From: an uncultured Eubacteriales bacterium
GTDB lineage: Bacteria > Bacillota > Clostridia > Christensenellales > CAG-138
Reading direction: 5' to 3'
Assembly (NCBI GenBank): GCA_902786465.1
Contig: CADACQ010000001.1
Location: 62,001-126,000 of the forward strand
Length of the DNA: 64,000 nucleotides
Part shown: piece after piece, positions 1 to 8,043 of the stretch
Position numbering within the stretch: the first letter of the stretch is position 1
Layout: each line of letters starts with the position of its first letter
Made by a program: the position numbers and the translations under genes
Notes under the pieces: generated by a model
Seen by the model: the letters and a program-made list of their open reading frames with translations, nothing else
Database searches by the model: none
Told to the model about the DNA's origin: nothing

Positions 1-520
1 CCCCGTCCTGCGCCCAGGTGCCCCGCCAGGGCGCCTGATCGTAATAGCTCTTGCCCCGGTTCCACCGCACGTGGGCGGCCCCGTGGGACAGTTTGCCGAA
101 GCGGCCCTCCTCCAGAGCCTTGCGGATATACTGAACGGATTTATTGAACCGATTCTGATGATTGGCGCAAACCACGACGCCCTTCTCCCGGCCCGCCCGA
201 ACGATGGCGTCTGCATCGGCGATAGACAGGGCGATGGGCTTTTCGATGATCACGTTGCATCCCGCCGCGATGCAGTCCAGGGCGATGGCGGCATGCTTGC
301 CGGACTCCGTAGCGATGGCCACCAGCTCCGGCCGCTCCTTTTCCAGCATCTCCCGATACTCTGTGTACCGCCGGACACCGTCCAGGCCGAACTTCGCTGC
401 CTTCTCCGCCATGGCCTGGGGCAGCACGTCACACATGGCCACGAAATCCAACCCGTTGTTTTTGGCCGCCTCGATATGGTTCGGACTGATCCGCCCGCAT
501 CCGATCAGCGCATACTTCAT
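1..520 (-). CDS. Gfo/Idh/MocA-family NAD(P)-dependent oxidoreductase, WlbA/WbpB-like (3' end outside window)
   Basis: About 173 N-terminal residues are present; the rest lies before base 1. The start MKYALIGCGRISPNHIEA gives the Rossmann nucleotide-binding motif GCGRIS, and the family EKP motif appears in IIEKPIAL. The segment HVRWNRGKSYYD followed by PWRGTW resembles the WlbA/WbpB group, which oxidises the 3-hydroxyl of UDP-GlcNAc(A)-type sugars. A strong AGGAGG lies upstream of the ATG at 520. It is the most distal gene visible in the glycan cluster, so a role in nucleotide-sugar modification is the best inference. The exact substrate cannot be told from this fragment. Confidence 0.8.
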   Translation of the reverse strand, partial: MKYALIGCGRISPNHIEAAKNNGLDFVAMCDVLPQAMAEKAAKFGLDGVRRYTEYREMLEKERPELVAIATESGKHAAIALDCIAAGCNVIIEKPIALSIADADAIVRAGREKGVVVCANHQNRFNKSVQYIRKALEEGRFGKLSHGAAHVRWNRGKSYYDQAPWRGTWAQDG

Positions 521-554
521 TTCCTTTTTCCTCCTGAATACAGTATCCGTTCTT

Positions 555-1802
555 CTATCGGCTTTCCTTCGCCGCTTCCAGCACGTCCACGATCTGCTTC
601 GTCAACGTCTCGAAAGCATATCGGTCCACCAGCGCTCCCGCCCCATCGCAGGCGCGAGCGTATTCATCCCGATCCATGCGCAGCATCTTCTCTACCGCAT
701 CGGCCATGTTCCCGTCGACAAAAGCACAGTCGGAATCCCCCACTACGCTGCGGATGCTCTCGTCGTTGCAGATGATGGGCTTTCGTGCCGCTAAATAATC
801 GAATATCTTGTTCTCGCTGATGCCGTACTTCAGCAAGGCGGAGTTCTCTATCATGACGATCGTGGCGTTGCTTCGACTCAGCACATAGGGCACCTTCCTC
901 TTTTCCACGGTCCCCTTGAACACGATGTTCTCCAAGCCCAGCGCCTTGCATCGCGCTTCCTCCTCCCGTCGGGAGATGCCGTCGCCAAAGAGGATGAACC
1001 TGACCCCCGTAACGTTCCGGCGCTGCAGTTCGGCAGCCCCGTCCACGATCCGGTTGATCTGATTGGGCGGTCCCATGGCGCCGGCATAGACGATCTTAAA
1101 AACGTCCGCATCCAGATCCCCGTCCCGGAAAGCCCCCTTCTGCACCTTCTCCTCGTAACCGTCCAGATCGATGCCGTTGTTGACGTAGTGGATCTTGGAC
1201 AAAGCCACGTCCTTCTCCCATCCCTGATCGAGGATGTACTGTTTGGCATTGCCGAACGTGAAGATCAGTTGATCCGCCTTCCTATAGATCCAGTGTTCGC
1301 CCCTGTACAGGAGTTTGGTCAACAGGCTCTTTTCCTTCAGCCCGCTGAACACCACCAGGGACAACGGCCACAGGTCGCGAACTTCACAGACGCACCGTAT
1401 GCCGAATCGCCTGGCGATCCGAATGCCCGCCACCAGCGTCAGAGGATGGACGGAGGAAGCGTAGATGACGTCGGGCTTTCCGTACTCTTTTGCAACGCCG
1501 TCGGCGGCCTTCACGGCGTTCCGATAGAAGTCCGCCATGTTCAGGATCCGAGCCTTGCCGTTTCCTGTGTAGGGACGGGAGCGCACGAAGATGAAGGGGG
1601 TGCCGATCTCTTCCGCCATGTGGACGTGCCACAGATCATCGGTATTGTAGTACAGCGCGCCATCGGAGCCATGGACTGCGTTGCTGCAGAACACCAGGGG
1701 CTCATGGCCCATTCGCTTCATGTATTTAGCGATCCAATAGTGCCGCCAAGCCTTGTCACGATAGTATTCCGAAGCATAATGGTTCAGTATCCAAACCTTC
1801 AT
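555..1802 (-). CDS. glycosyltransferase family 4 (GT-B), WbuB-like
   Basis: 415 residues. The N-terminus MKVWILNHYASEYYRDKAWRH and the pairing of an N-terminal acceptor half with a C-terminal donor half fit GT4 enzymes that transfer sugars during O-antigen or capsule assembly. In the C-terminal half, YAGAMGPPNQ and the segment around GISENKIFDYLAARKPI match the conserved donor-binding region, where ENKIFDYLA corresponds to the usual EALACG-type site. A longer reading frame opens at 1871, but the ATG at 1802 has GAGGG at the right distance and a typical GT4 start. It follows the GNAT-like gene closely in the glycan operon. Donor and acceptor sugars are unknown. Confidence 0.85.
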   Translation of the reverse strand: MKVWILNHYASEYYRDKAWRHYWIAKYMKRMGHEPLVFCSNAVHGSDGALYYNTDDLWHVHMAEEIGTPFIFVRSRPYTGNGKARILNMADFYRNAVKAADGVAKEYGKPDVIYASSVHPLTLVAGIRIARRFGIRCVCEVRDLWPLSLVVFSGLKEKSLLTKLLYRGEHWIYRKADQLIFTFGNAKQYILDQGWEKDVALSKIHYVNNGIDLDGYEEKVQKGAFRDGDLDADVFKIVYAGAMGPPNQINRIVDGAAELQRRNVTGVRFILFGDGISRREEEARCKALGLENIVFKGTVEKRKVPYVLSRSNATIVMIENSALLKYGISENKIFDYLAARKPIICNDESIRSVVGDSDCAFVDGNMADAVEKMLRMDRDEYARACDGAGALVDRYAFETLTKQIVDVLEAAKESR

Positions 1803-1833
1803 GAACGTTCCCTCTGTTCTGCGGTTTTGCCCT

Positions 1834-2826
1834 TTACCGTCTTCTGTAGGCCGGGAAAAACCCGGTGTCATTGACCCCCGCCTTGGCGCAGAGGGCGTCG
1901 TAGGCCCCCTGGTCCCAGATGCGTTTGCCGATATAGAAGTCGAAGTCCGTGTTCTTGGCGAACTTCTTCTTGAACAGGTACAGGGGGTCCTCCGGGTCGC
2001 TGCTGGTGCCGCCGCCGGTATGGATGTACCGGTATCCGCGGGCCTTTCCCCATTCCATGATGCCGTACATGATGACGTAGTCCGGGGACATATCCAGATA
2101 CCTGTCCAGGGTGCCGGCCAGATGGCTGTGGATGTACGGCGCCCACACTAAATACAGCTCCGCCGCCACGACCTTGCCCGCCAGGCGGGCGTTCACCAGC
2201 ACGATGTTGTCCCGAAACAGCTCCAGGCACCGGTCGAAGTAGTCCTTGCCGAAGTAGTAGAACCGCTCCGCCCGGTTCCGGTCCATGGTCTCGTAGTAGA
2301 TGGGGAGGAACCCGTCCAGGGACGCCGGCCGTTCGACGATCTCGTACTCGATCCCCTGGGCCTGGGCCCGCCGCACGCTCTTGCGGCAGGACTTGCTGAA
2401 CTCCGCCATGAAGGGGTCCTCGTAGTCCCCCAGGTTGGTGGCCACCGTGTGCCGGGAATAGATCACGTCGTAGACGTCCCGAAAATCCAGGGCGTTCCCC
2501 AGCAGGGGATGGAAGCGAATGAACTCGCTGACGATCCTGTTCTCCCGGCAATAGGCGGCGAAGGCCGTCTCGAACCCCCGGACGAGGGCTTCCCTGTCCC
2601 CCGTGCAAGAGAGGATCAGGGGCCCGCCGTAGCCGTAGGGCGTGACCAGATCGTACCAGGTCTCCCCGTCGACCGGGACGTCGATTGGGCGCCGGATGAA
2701 TTGATGGGCGATCCGGCCCTGCTCCGAAGCGTACTCGAAGGTTTTGGCTTCGCCCGCTTCGATGAGCTCGCATGTTTTTCCGTACCGGGGATCGAAATAG
2801 ATGTCCGGAATCAAATCCTTCTCCAT
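1834..2826 (-). CDS. GNAT/FemAB-like acyltransferase in glycan cluster
   Basis: 330 residues. The C-terminal half reads like the FemAB/GNAT fold (Acetyltransf_6 type). Segments such as FSKSCRKSVRRAQAQG, followed by RNRAERFYYF and later YVIMYGIMEWGKARGYRY with HTGGGTSSDPEDPLYLFKKKF, are characteristic. These enzymes move an aminoacyl or acyl group onto an amino sugar or peptidoglycan bridge. Here it sits between a sugar transferase and a GT4 enzyme. I infer that it N-acylates the amino sugar made by the upstream dehydratase and aminotransferase, taking the place of a PglD-type acetyltransferase, which is not seen. Its start is one base after the upstream stop codon, so translation is probably coupled. 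Confidence 0.7.
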   Translation of the reverse strand: MEKDLIPDIYFDPRYGKTCELIEAGEAKTFEYASEQGRIAHQFIRRPIDVPVDGETWYDLVTPYGYGGPLILSCTGDREALVRGFETAFAAYCRENRIVSEFIRFHPLLGNALDFRDVYDVIYSRHTVATNLGDYEDPFMAEFSKSCRKSVRRAQAQGIEYEIVERPASLDGFLPIYYETMDRNRAERFYYFGKDYFDRCLELFRDNIVLVNARLAGKVVAAELYLVWAPYIHSHLAGTLDRYLDMSPDYVIMYGIMEWGKARGYRYIHTGGGTSSDPEDPLYLFKKKFAKNTDFDFYIGKRIWDQGAYDALCAKAGVNDTGFFPAYRRR

Positions 2827-2827
2827 A

Positions 2828-3478
2828 TCACTCGTTTTTCCGGGCCACGCCCCGGATCTCGTCCAGGCACCCCTCGTCGATCTCCTCGGTGCTGGAAGCC
2901 ACGTCCTCTTTCCGAACGACCTTCCACAGGGTCATGGCCAGTATCTTCAGATCACCCCGGAAGGTGATCCGCTCCGTATATTCAACGTCCAGCTCGAGCC
3001 GCCTGTCCCAGGAGAGGAAGTTCCTTCCGTTGACCTGGGCAAGGCCCGTGATCCCCGGCCGCACGTCGTGCCGGCGGCGCTCCCGCGCCGTATAGGCGGG
3101 CAGATACTGGACCAGCAGGGGCCGGGGGCCGATGAGGGACATGTCCCCTTTGAGTACGTTCCACAGCTCCGGCAGCTCGTCCAGGGAGGTCTCCCGGAGC
3201 TTCCGCCCGAAGGGGGTGAGCCGCTCCGAATCGGAAAGCAGCGCTCCGGCGGCATCCCGGGCGTCGGTCATGGTGCGGAACTTGCAGAGGTTGAAGACGC
3301 GCTCGTTTCGCCCCGGCCGCCGCTGATGGAAGATGACGGGCGCCCCCAGCTTGATCCGCACCAGCAGGGCGATCACGCCGATCACGGGCGACAGCAGAAG
3401 CAGCGCGCAGGCCGCCAAAGCACAGTCCAAGGGCCGTTTTATGTACTTTTCATAGGGGCCGTAGGGCGTGTGGCTCAT
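2828..3478 (-). CDS. undecaprenyl-phosphate sugar-1-phosphate transferase (PglC/WcaJ-type initiating enzyme)
   Basis: 216 residues, the length of the minimal PglC class rather than the long WbaP form. One hydrophobic segment (about residues 15-38, CALAACALLLLSPVIGVIAL) precedes the catalytic core. The core has the motifs KFRTM, then LDELPELWNVLKGDMSLIGPRP, then PGITGLAQVNGRN. The DE pair in LDELPE is the catalytic dyad of the family. The enzyme puts the first sugar phosphate on the lipid carrier at the cytoplasmic membrane face and so starts repeat-unit assembly. GGGAGG lies just before the ATG at 3478. With the neighbouring PglF- and PglE-like genes it suggests a bacillosamine-type first sugar. 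Confidence 0.92.
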   Translation of the reverse strand: MSHTPYGPYEKYIKRPLDCALAACALLLLSPVIGVIALLVRIKLGAPVIFHQRRPGRNERVFNLCKFRTMTDARDAAGALLSDSERLTPFGRKLRETSLDELPELWNVLKGDMSLIGPRPLLVQYLPAYTARERRRHDVRPGITGLAQVNGRNFLSWDRRLELDVEYTERITFRGDLKILAMTLWKVVRKEDVASSTEEIDEGCLDEIRGVARKNE

Positions 3479-3490
3479 GGCGCCTCCCTC

Positions 3491-4780
3491 TCAGCGAAAG
3501 CAGCGATGGATGATCTCGATGATCCTGTCCTGCTGTTCGGCCGTCATCTTGTTGTCCGAAGGCAGGCACAGGCCCCGGCGGAAGACGTCCGCGCCCACGT
3601 CGCCGTCGCCCACCCCCCGGTACAGCCCGCTGCGGGTGACGAAGGGATGGCCCTCGTAGAGGGGCTGCAGGTGCATGGGCTTCCAGATGGGGCGGCCCTC
3701 GGCGTTGAAGGCGGCCAGGGCGTCCAATATCTCCGAAGGGCTGCTCTTGCCGGGCACGGAGACGTAGCTGCATTCCGTGTCGCTGCGGACCTGGGGCGCC
3801 ATGGCGTCCTCGTCGATGAGCAGGCAGGAGAGCCAGAAGTTGGGCCGGGACTTCTCGGGATCGAAGGGGTTCATCCGGACCGGCAGGTCGGCAAGGCCCG
3901 CTTTGTACCGCTCGTAAATCGCCTTCTTCTGGGCGATGTGCTCCTCGAGATAGGGCAGCTGGCCCCGGACCACGCCGGCGATGATGTTGCTCATGCGGTA
4001 GTTGTAGCCGATCTCCCGGTGCTGATACCAGGGGGCGGGCTCCCGGCTCTGGGTGGACCACTTGCGGACCTTCCGGGCGTCCTCCTCCCTGTCGGTGAGG
4101 AACATGCCGCCGGTGCTGCCGGTGATGATCTTGTTGCCGTTGAAGGAGATGCAGTTGTAGTCGCCCAGGGTGCCGGTTTCGACCCATTCGCCGTTCAGCT
4201 TGTACTGCGCCCCCAGGGACTCCGCCGCGTCCTCCACGATCAGGGCCCCGTGCCGGCGGGCGACGGCCCGGATCTCCTCCATCCGGCCGGGGGTGCCGTA
4301 GAGATGGGCCGCCACGATGAGCTTCACCTCGGGATAGAGGGCGAAGGCCTTCTCCAGGGCTTCGGGGTCCATGTTCCAGGTCCCGGGCTCCGTGTCGATG
4401 AACACCGCTTCCCCGTCCTCGTAGGCCACGGGGTTGATGGAGGCGTCGAAGGTCATGTCGGAGCAGAACACCCGGTGGCCCTGGAGCGTGCCCGCGTCGG
4501 GCTTGGCCTGGCCGTAGAGCGTCTCCCCCGCCAGCTTGGTGGCCAGGTGCAGGGCCGCCGTGCCGCAGGACAGGCCCACGGCGTGCTTCACGCCGATGCG
4601 CGCCGCCATCTGTCGCTCCACCTCGTTGATGTTCTCCCCGACGGTGGAGACCCAGTTGGTCTCGATGGCCTCGTCCACCCAGCGCCGCTCGTCCCCGTGC
4701 ATGGTGGGCGAAGACAGCCAGGCTCTCTTTTCAAGGGGTTCGATCCCGGCAAAGCGCGAATCTTCGAAGAACTTGTTCAT
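3491..4780 (-). CDS. DegT/DnrJ/EryC1/StrS PLP-dependent sugar aminotransferase, PglE-like
   Basis: 429 residues from the ATG at 4780. A TTG in frame at 4801 is possible, but the ATG has GAGGT six bases upstream. SCGTAALHLA is the PLP phosphate-binding region, and SFNGNKIITGSTGGM carries the Schiff-base lysine. The family adds an amino group to a 4-keto sugar nucleotide from glutamate. With the preceding membrane-bound 4,6-dehydratase the pair should make a UDP-4-amino-4,6-dideoxy-HexNAc, as PglF and PglE do. Substrate choice is inferred from context only. Confidence 0.9.
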   Translation of the reverse strand: MNKFFEDSRFAGIEPLEKRAWLSSPTMHGDERRWVDEAIETNWVSTVGENINEVERQMAARIGVKHAVGLSCGTAALHLATKLAGETLYGQAKPDAGTLQGHRVFCSDMTFDASINPVAYEDGEAVFIDTEPGTWNMDPEALEKAFALYPEVKLIVAAHLYGTPGRMEEIRAVARRHGALIVEDAAESLGAQYKLNGEWVETGTLGDYNCISFNGNKIITGSTGGMFLTDREEDARKVRKWSTQSREPAPWYQHREIGYNYRMSNIIAGVVRGQLPYLEEHIAQKKAIYERYKAGLADLPVRMNPFDPEKSRPNFWLSCLLIDEDAMAPQVRSDTECSYVSVPGKSSPSEILDALAAFNAEGRPIWKPMHLQPLYEGHPFVTRSGLYRGVGDGDVGADVFRRGLCLPSDNKMTAEQQDRIIEIIHRCFR

Positions 4781-4840
4781 GCCATACCTCGTGTAGATCA
4801 ACTGGATTGGGAGAGAAGCGCCGTCTGAATATTCGTTAGC

Positions 4841-6856
4841 CTAACCGGCCTTTCTCTGCTCGGCGGGAGCGGGTCGAGACGCGTCGATAGGATGGAAGGT
4901 GGGCACCATGGCCATGATCCGGTCGCGGATGCCGGGTTTGTTGGCGTAGGCGTCTTCCATCAGCGCCTGCAGCTCGATGAGGAGCCGATCGTGATCGAAG
5001 GGGATGGGGTTGCCGATGTGGATGAGCTCGTTGTCCGTCTTCCGGAGCCCCTCCTCCGCCATGAGCTTCTCCTCGAAGAGCTTTTCCCCGGGTCGAAGGC
5101 CCGTGTATTCGATCTTGATGTCCACGTCCGGCCGGAGCCCCGACTGCTTGATCATGTTCCGGGCCAGGGTGTCGATCTTCACGGGGCTGCCCATGTCCAG
5201 GACAAAGATCTCGCCGCCGTGGGCGTAGGTCCCCGCCAGCATCACCAAACTCACCGCTTCGGGAATGGTCATGAAATAGCGGATGATATCCGGGTGGGTC
5301 ACCGTCACGGGGCCGCCCTTCTCGATCTGCCGCTTGAAAACGGGGATCACGGAACCGTTGCTGCCCAGCACGTTCCCGAAGCGCACCGCCACGAACTCGG
5401 TCCGAGCTTCCCGGAACACTCGGCCCGTGCCGTCCTTGTCCGCGTTCTCGTAGCCCACATGGGTGAAGAGCTGTGGGAGCTCCTCCGCCTTGCCGGCCTT
5501 GATCTTGGCATCGAAGCACTGGATGATCATCTCGCACAGCCGCTTGGTGGCACCCATGACGTTGGTGGGGTTCACTGCCTTGTCCGTGGAGATGAGCACG
5601 AACCGCTCGCAGCCGTGGACCATGGCGGCGTAGGCGGTCTTATAGGTGCCCAGGGCGTTGTTCTTGACGGCCTCGCAGGGGCTGTCCTCCATGAGGGGCA
5701 CGTGCTTGTGGGCCGCCGCATGGTAGACGATCTGGGGGCGGTAGGTATCGAACACCTGGAAGATCCGGCGGCTGTCCCGAACGGATCCGATGAGGGTCAC
5801 CAGGTTCAGCTCAGGGTACTTAACCTTCAGCTCCAGCTGGATATCGTAGGCGTTGTTCTCGTAGATGTCGAAGATGATCAGCTGCTCCGGCTCGTGGGCC
5901 GCGATCTGCCGGCATAGTTCGCTGCCGATAGAGCCGCCGCCGCCGGTGACCAGCACCCGCTTGCCGTGGATGAAAGCGAAGACCTCCTCCATATCCGCCC
6001 GCACGGGCTCCCGGCCCAGCAGATCCTCCACGGACACGTCCTGCAGGGCGCTGACGCTGATCTCCCCCTGGACGAACTGGTACATGCCGGGCAGCTGCTT
6101 GAGCTGGCAGTCGGTCTCGTTGCAGATGTTCAGGATGTCCCGCTTCTGTTCCGCCGTGGCGCTGGGGATGGCCAGGTAGATCTTGTTGACCCGGTACTTC
6201 TCCACGTTGACCAGGATGTCCTCCCGGCCGCCCACCACCGGCACGTCCTCCACGTAGCGGCCCTGCTTGTTGGGATCGTCGTCGATGATGCACACCACCC
6301 GGTTGCCCTGGGCTCCCTTGGCGTTCAAATCGCGAAGGATCATCTGCCCGGCAGAACCGGCGCCGATGAGCATGATCCGGCCCTCCGCCCCGCCGGCGGG
6401 CTGCCGTTTGCTGCGTTCATAGAGAATGAACCGATAGGAGAAGCGGATGCCCACCACCAGCACCGTCTGCAGCAGGACGCCGCCGAAATAGTAGGAGAGG
6501 GGCATCCGTCCGAACAGGACCGTGATGCCGATGATATGGGCAACGCCGGTGATCAAACACGCTTCCAGGGCCCGGACCAGTTCGGCGAAGCTGGCGTAAG
6601 CCCACAGGCTTTTGTACAGCCGGAAGAACCAGAACACCACCAGGGCGCCGAGGGCGTAGACGGTGATGAACCGGGTATAGGGCAGCCAAAAGGCATCGGG
6701 GATCTCCCCGAATTTGAAGTCGAACCGGGCCAGCAGCGCCAGCAGGAAGGCGCCGTGGATGGCGACAAAATCATAGACGGCCATGAGCCCTGACAGGATC
6801 TGCCACGGCTCCAGCATCCGCTTTCCCTTCCGGTTCACCATGTCTCTCTCTTCCAT
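4841..6856 (-). CDS. membrane-anchored nucleotide-sugar 4,6-dehydratase (PglF/WbpM/CapD-like)
   Basis: 671 residues from the ATG at 6856, which has AGAGG close upstream. The reading frame stays open to 7030, but that extension lies in the untranslated leader. The layout matches PglF/WbpM: four N-terminal membrane helices (about residues 15-125), a CoA-binding-like Rossmann domain (IMLIGAGSAGQM), then an extended SDR domain with VLVTGGGGSIGSELCRQIA. The active-site region ISTDKAVNPTNVMGATKR has the SMK-type triad variant of this family, where Met replaces Tyr. It removes water from UDP-GlcNAc to give the 4-keto-6-deoxy sugar. It is the first structural gene after the strong promoter and structured leader. 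Confidence 0.92.
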   Translation of the reverse strand: MEERDMVNRKGKRMLEPWQILSGLMAVYDFVAIHGAFLLALLARFDFKFGEIPDAFWLPYTRFITVYALGALVVFWFFRLYKSLWAYASFAELVRALEACLITGVAHIIGITVLFGRMPLSYYFGGVLLQTVLVVGIRFSYRFILYERSKRQPAGGAEGRIMLIGAGSAGQMILRDLNAKGAQGNRVVCIIDDDPNKQGRYVEDVPVVGGREDILVNVEKYRVNKIYLAIPSATAEQKRDILNICNETDCQLKQLPGMYQFVQGEISVSALQDVSVEDLLGREPVRADMEEVFAFIHGKRVLVTGGGGSIGSELCRQIAAHEPEQLIIFDIYENNAYDIQLELKVKYPELNLVTLIGSVRDSRRIFQVFDTYRPQIVYHAAAHKHVPLMEDSPCEAVKNNALGTYKTAYAAMVHGCERFVLISTDKAVNPTNVMGATKRLCEMIIQCFDAKIKAGKAEELPQLFTHVGYENADKDGTGRVFREARTEFVAVRFGNVLGSNGSVIPVFKRQIEKGGPVTVTHPDIIRYFMTIPEAVSLVMLAGTYAHGGEIFVLDMGSPVKIDTLARNMIKQSGLRPDVDIKIEYTGLRPGEKLFEEKLMAEEGLRKTDNELIHIGNPIPFDHDRLLIELQALMEDAYANKPGIRDRIMAMVPTFHPIDASRPAPAEQRKAG

Positions 6857-6900
6857 ATATCCTCTCGATCCGCGAAAATGCGTTCCTCTCCGTATTTTTC

Positions 6901-6951
6901 CATGCCTCTGGCCTTCGGAGCAGTCCACGCTGCTTCGACGGGTCAGAGCAC
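6901..6951 (-). promoter_or_regulatory. candidate structured RNA element in the 5' leader (possible LoaP target)
   Basis: In the leader RNA of the dehydratase gene, GTGCTCTG (6951-6944) can pair with CAGAGGCAT (6910-6902). This gives eight base pairs with one bulged G. The enclosed segment holds a second helix, AGCAG with CTGCT around a six-base loop, and a short UCG/CGA helix between them. The result is an irregular hairpin of about 50 nt, some 45 nt before the start codon. LoaP proteins recognise a leader hairpin, so this is a natural candidate. The assignment is inference, and other folds of this GC-rich leader are possible. Confidence 0.35.
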
Positions 6952-7086
6952 GTTCTGTCGGCTGCCCAGTTTCGGGGCGGCTATGGCCGCGCGCACGTCC
7001 GTTGCAGCGTCCTCTTTCGTCGCCCACCACGCTCGTCCGCAGATGGGCATACTCATACGCATACTAATACGATTATAATCCTTTGT

Positions 7087-7115
7087 ATTATATAAAAAAG
7101 TAGAAAAAAAGTCAA
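7087..7115 (-). promoter_or_regulatory. sigma-A promoter of the glycan operon
   Basis: On the minus strand TTGACT (7115-7110), a 17-nt T-rich spacer and TATAAT (7092-7087) form a nearly perfect housekeeping promoter. Transcription should start near 7080, giving a leader of about 220 nt before the dehydratase ATG at 6856. The promoter lies after loaP, so loaP is not needed on the same transcript. A strong promoter followed by a long leader is expected for an operon controlled by processive antitermination. Confidence 0.8.
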
Positions 7116-7174
7116 CCGGACGGGTATGGGGCGACCCTCCCCAAAAAAGCCCTGTTTCACGGTATAAATAGAAT

Positions 7175-7194
7175 AGCACGGCCGGAGCCGTGCT
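7175..7194 (-). terminator. hairpin after loaP, possible weak terminator
   Basis: AGCACGGC, loop CGGA, GCCGTGCT form a perfect 8-bp stem 37 nt after the loaP stop codon. On the minus strand it is followed by an A/T-rich but not uninterrupted U tract, so it may be a weak terminator or a 3'-stabilising stem. It separates the loaP transcript from the glycan promoter. Confidence 0.5.
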
Positions 7195-7230
7195 TTGTGT
7201 GATCCTTTTTGCCGCAAACGATCTTCCGCC

Positions 7231-7767
7231 CTATTCGACAGTCTGGGCCTGCTGATGGAGCACCTCCAGATCCACACTGTCCTGGATATACTCGATGGCG
7301 CACCATATGGTATGGAACATATTCCCTTCGCCGCCCACGGAGACCTGCACCTGCCGCCGGCTCTTGTTCACCTTCAGGACCTGCCCCTCCATGCCCACCA
7401 GGGGGCCGCTGACGAAGGCGATCTTGGTGCCTACCTTCACCACCTCGGAGACGTCGATGAGCCCCTCGTACTGTTTGAGCCAGGTGACGAAGTCCAGATC
7501 CGCCCCTCTGAGCTCCGGAGTCTCGTCCTGGTAGTGGAGGATCTTGAGCACGGCGGAGTAGCGGATGATCCCCTGCCAGTCTGGTTCGCCCTCCTGCTCG
7601 AAGAACACATACCCGGGCAAAAGCCGCCGCCGGGTCCGTTCGAGGCCCTTTTCCCCGGGCTGCAGGTGTACAGCGAGAGGGGCCAGGGGCTTCGCCCCCC
7701 GCTCCTCCAGCATCCGTATGACGTTTTGTTCCTGCCCCGCCTTGCAGAACAGACAATACCAGGGCAT
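7231..7767 (-). CDS. loaP: LoaP-type NusG paralogue, processive antitermination factor
   Basis: 178 residues, the size of NusG. The N-terminal NGN domain starts MPWYCLFCKAGQE and has the family segment LLPGYVFFEQEGE. The C-terminal KOW domain is recognisable from VKVGTKIAFVSGPLVGMEGQV. It is not the housekeeping NusG: there is no secE or ribosomal-protein context, and it stands just upstream of a surface-polysaccharide operon, the hallmark position of LoaP in Firmicutes. LoaP binds a leader RNA hairpin and RNA polymerase so that long operons are read past terminators. I expect its target to be the leader at 7080-6857. Confidence 0.82.
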   Translation of the reverse strand: MPWYCLFCKAGQEQNVIRMLEERGAKPLAPLAVHLQPGEKGLERTRRRLLPGYVFFEQEGEPDWQGIIRYSAVLKILHYQDETPELRGADLDFVTWLKQYEGLIDVSEVVKVGTKIAFVSGPLVGMEGQVLKVNKSRRQVQVSVGGEGNMFHTIWCAIEYIQDSVDLEVLHQQAQTVE

Positions 7768-7811
7768 ATCCTCTCTTCCTCTGCTTCCTATTCTTCTAGA
7801 TCCTTTCTCAC

Positions 7812-8043
7812 CGAGCAGCGCAAAGCGCGGTGTAACCGCGCGCGCTCAATCAACAAAGAAAGAACGGTAGGCTGAAATACGTCAAACGCAGCGACATGCG
7901 CGGTGCGTTTGACTCCCTGCAGGTCCCGCCGCCCGGTACGCCGCAGGCGTATAGGCGGGACCTGGAAGCGAAGCGAATGCGGAGCCCAGCCTGTTGAAGC
8001 CGCAGGCTCCAACAGGCTGAGAGGCTACGCCTCGTAGCCTCTC
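7812..8043. repeat. array of five nested palindromes between galE and loaP
   Basis: Five strong inverted repeats follow one another. (1) GCGCGGT/ACCGCGC, 7825-7841. (2) GTCAAACGCA/TGCGTTTGAC, 7881-7913. (3) AGGTCCCGCC/GGCGGGACCT, 7921-7963, with an inner TACGCC-gca-GGCGTA hairpin. (4) AGCCTGTTG/CAACAGGCT, 7988-8018, with an inner AGCC-gca-GGCT stem. (5) GAGAGGCTACG/CGTAGCCTCTC, 8019-8043, which overlaps the last codons of galE. Two of them share the inner motif GCC-gca-GGC. No gene fits in this 257-bp gap. I see no clear promoter for loaP in it. Confidence 0.85.

Noticed and set aside
2801..4828. Long open frame of 675 codons on the plus strand
   Set aside because: It is the antisense shadow of three well-supported minus-strand genes. 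In GC-rich DNA the opposite strand stays open because of codon bias; the product has no recognisable domain and is rich in Gly, Val, His and Asp.
7812..8043. Possible CRISPR array in the palindrome-rich gap after galE
   Set aside because: The palindromes differ in sequence from unit to unit and are not separated by equal spacers. No cas gene is present in the window.
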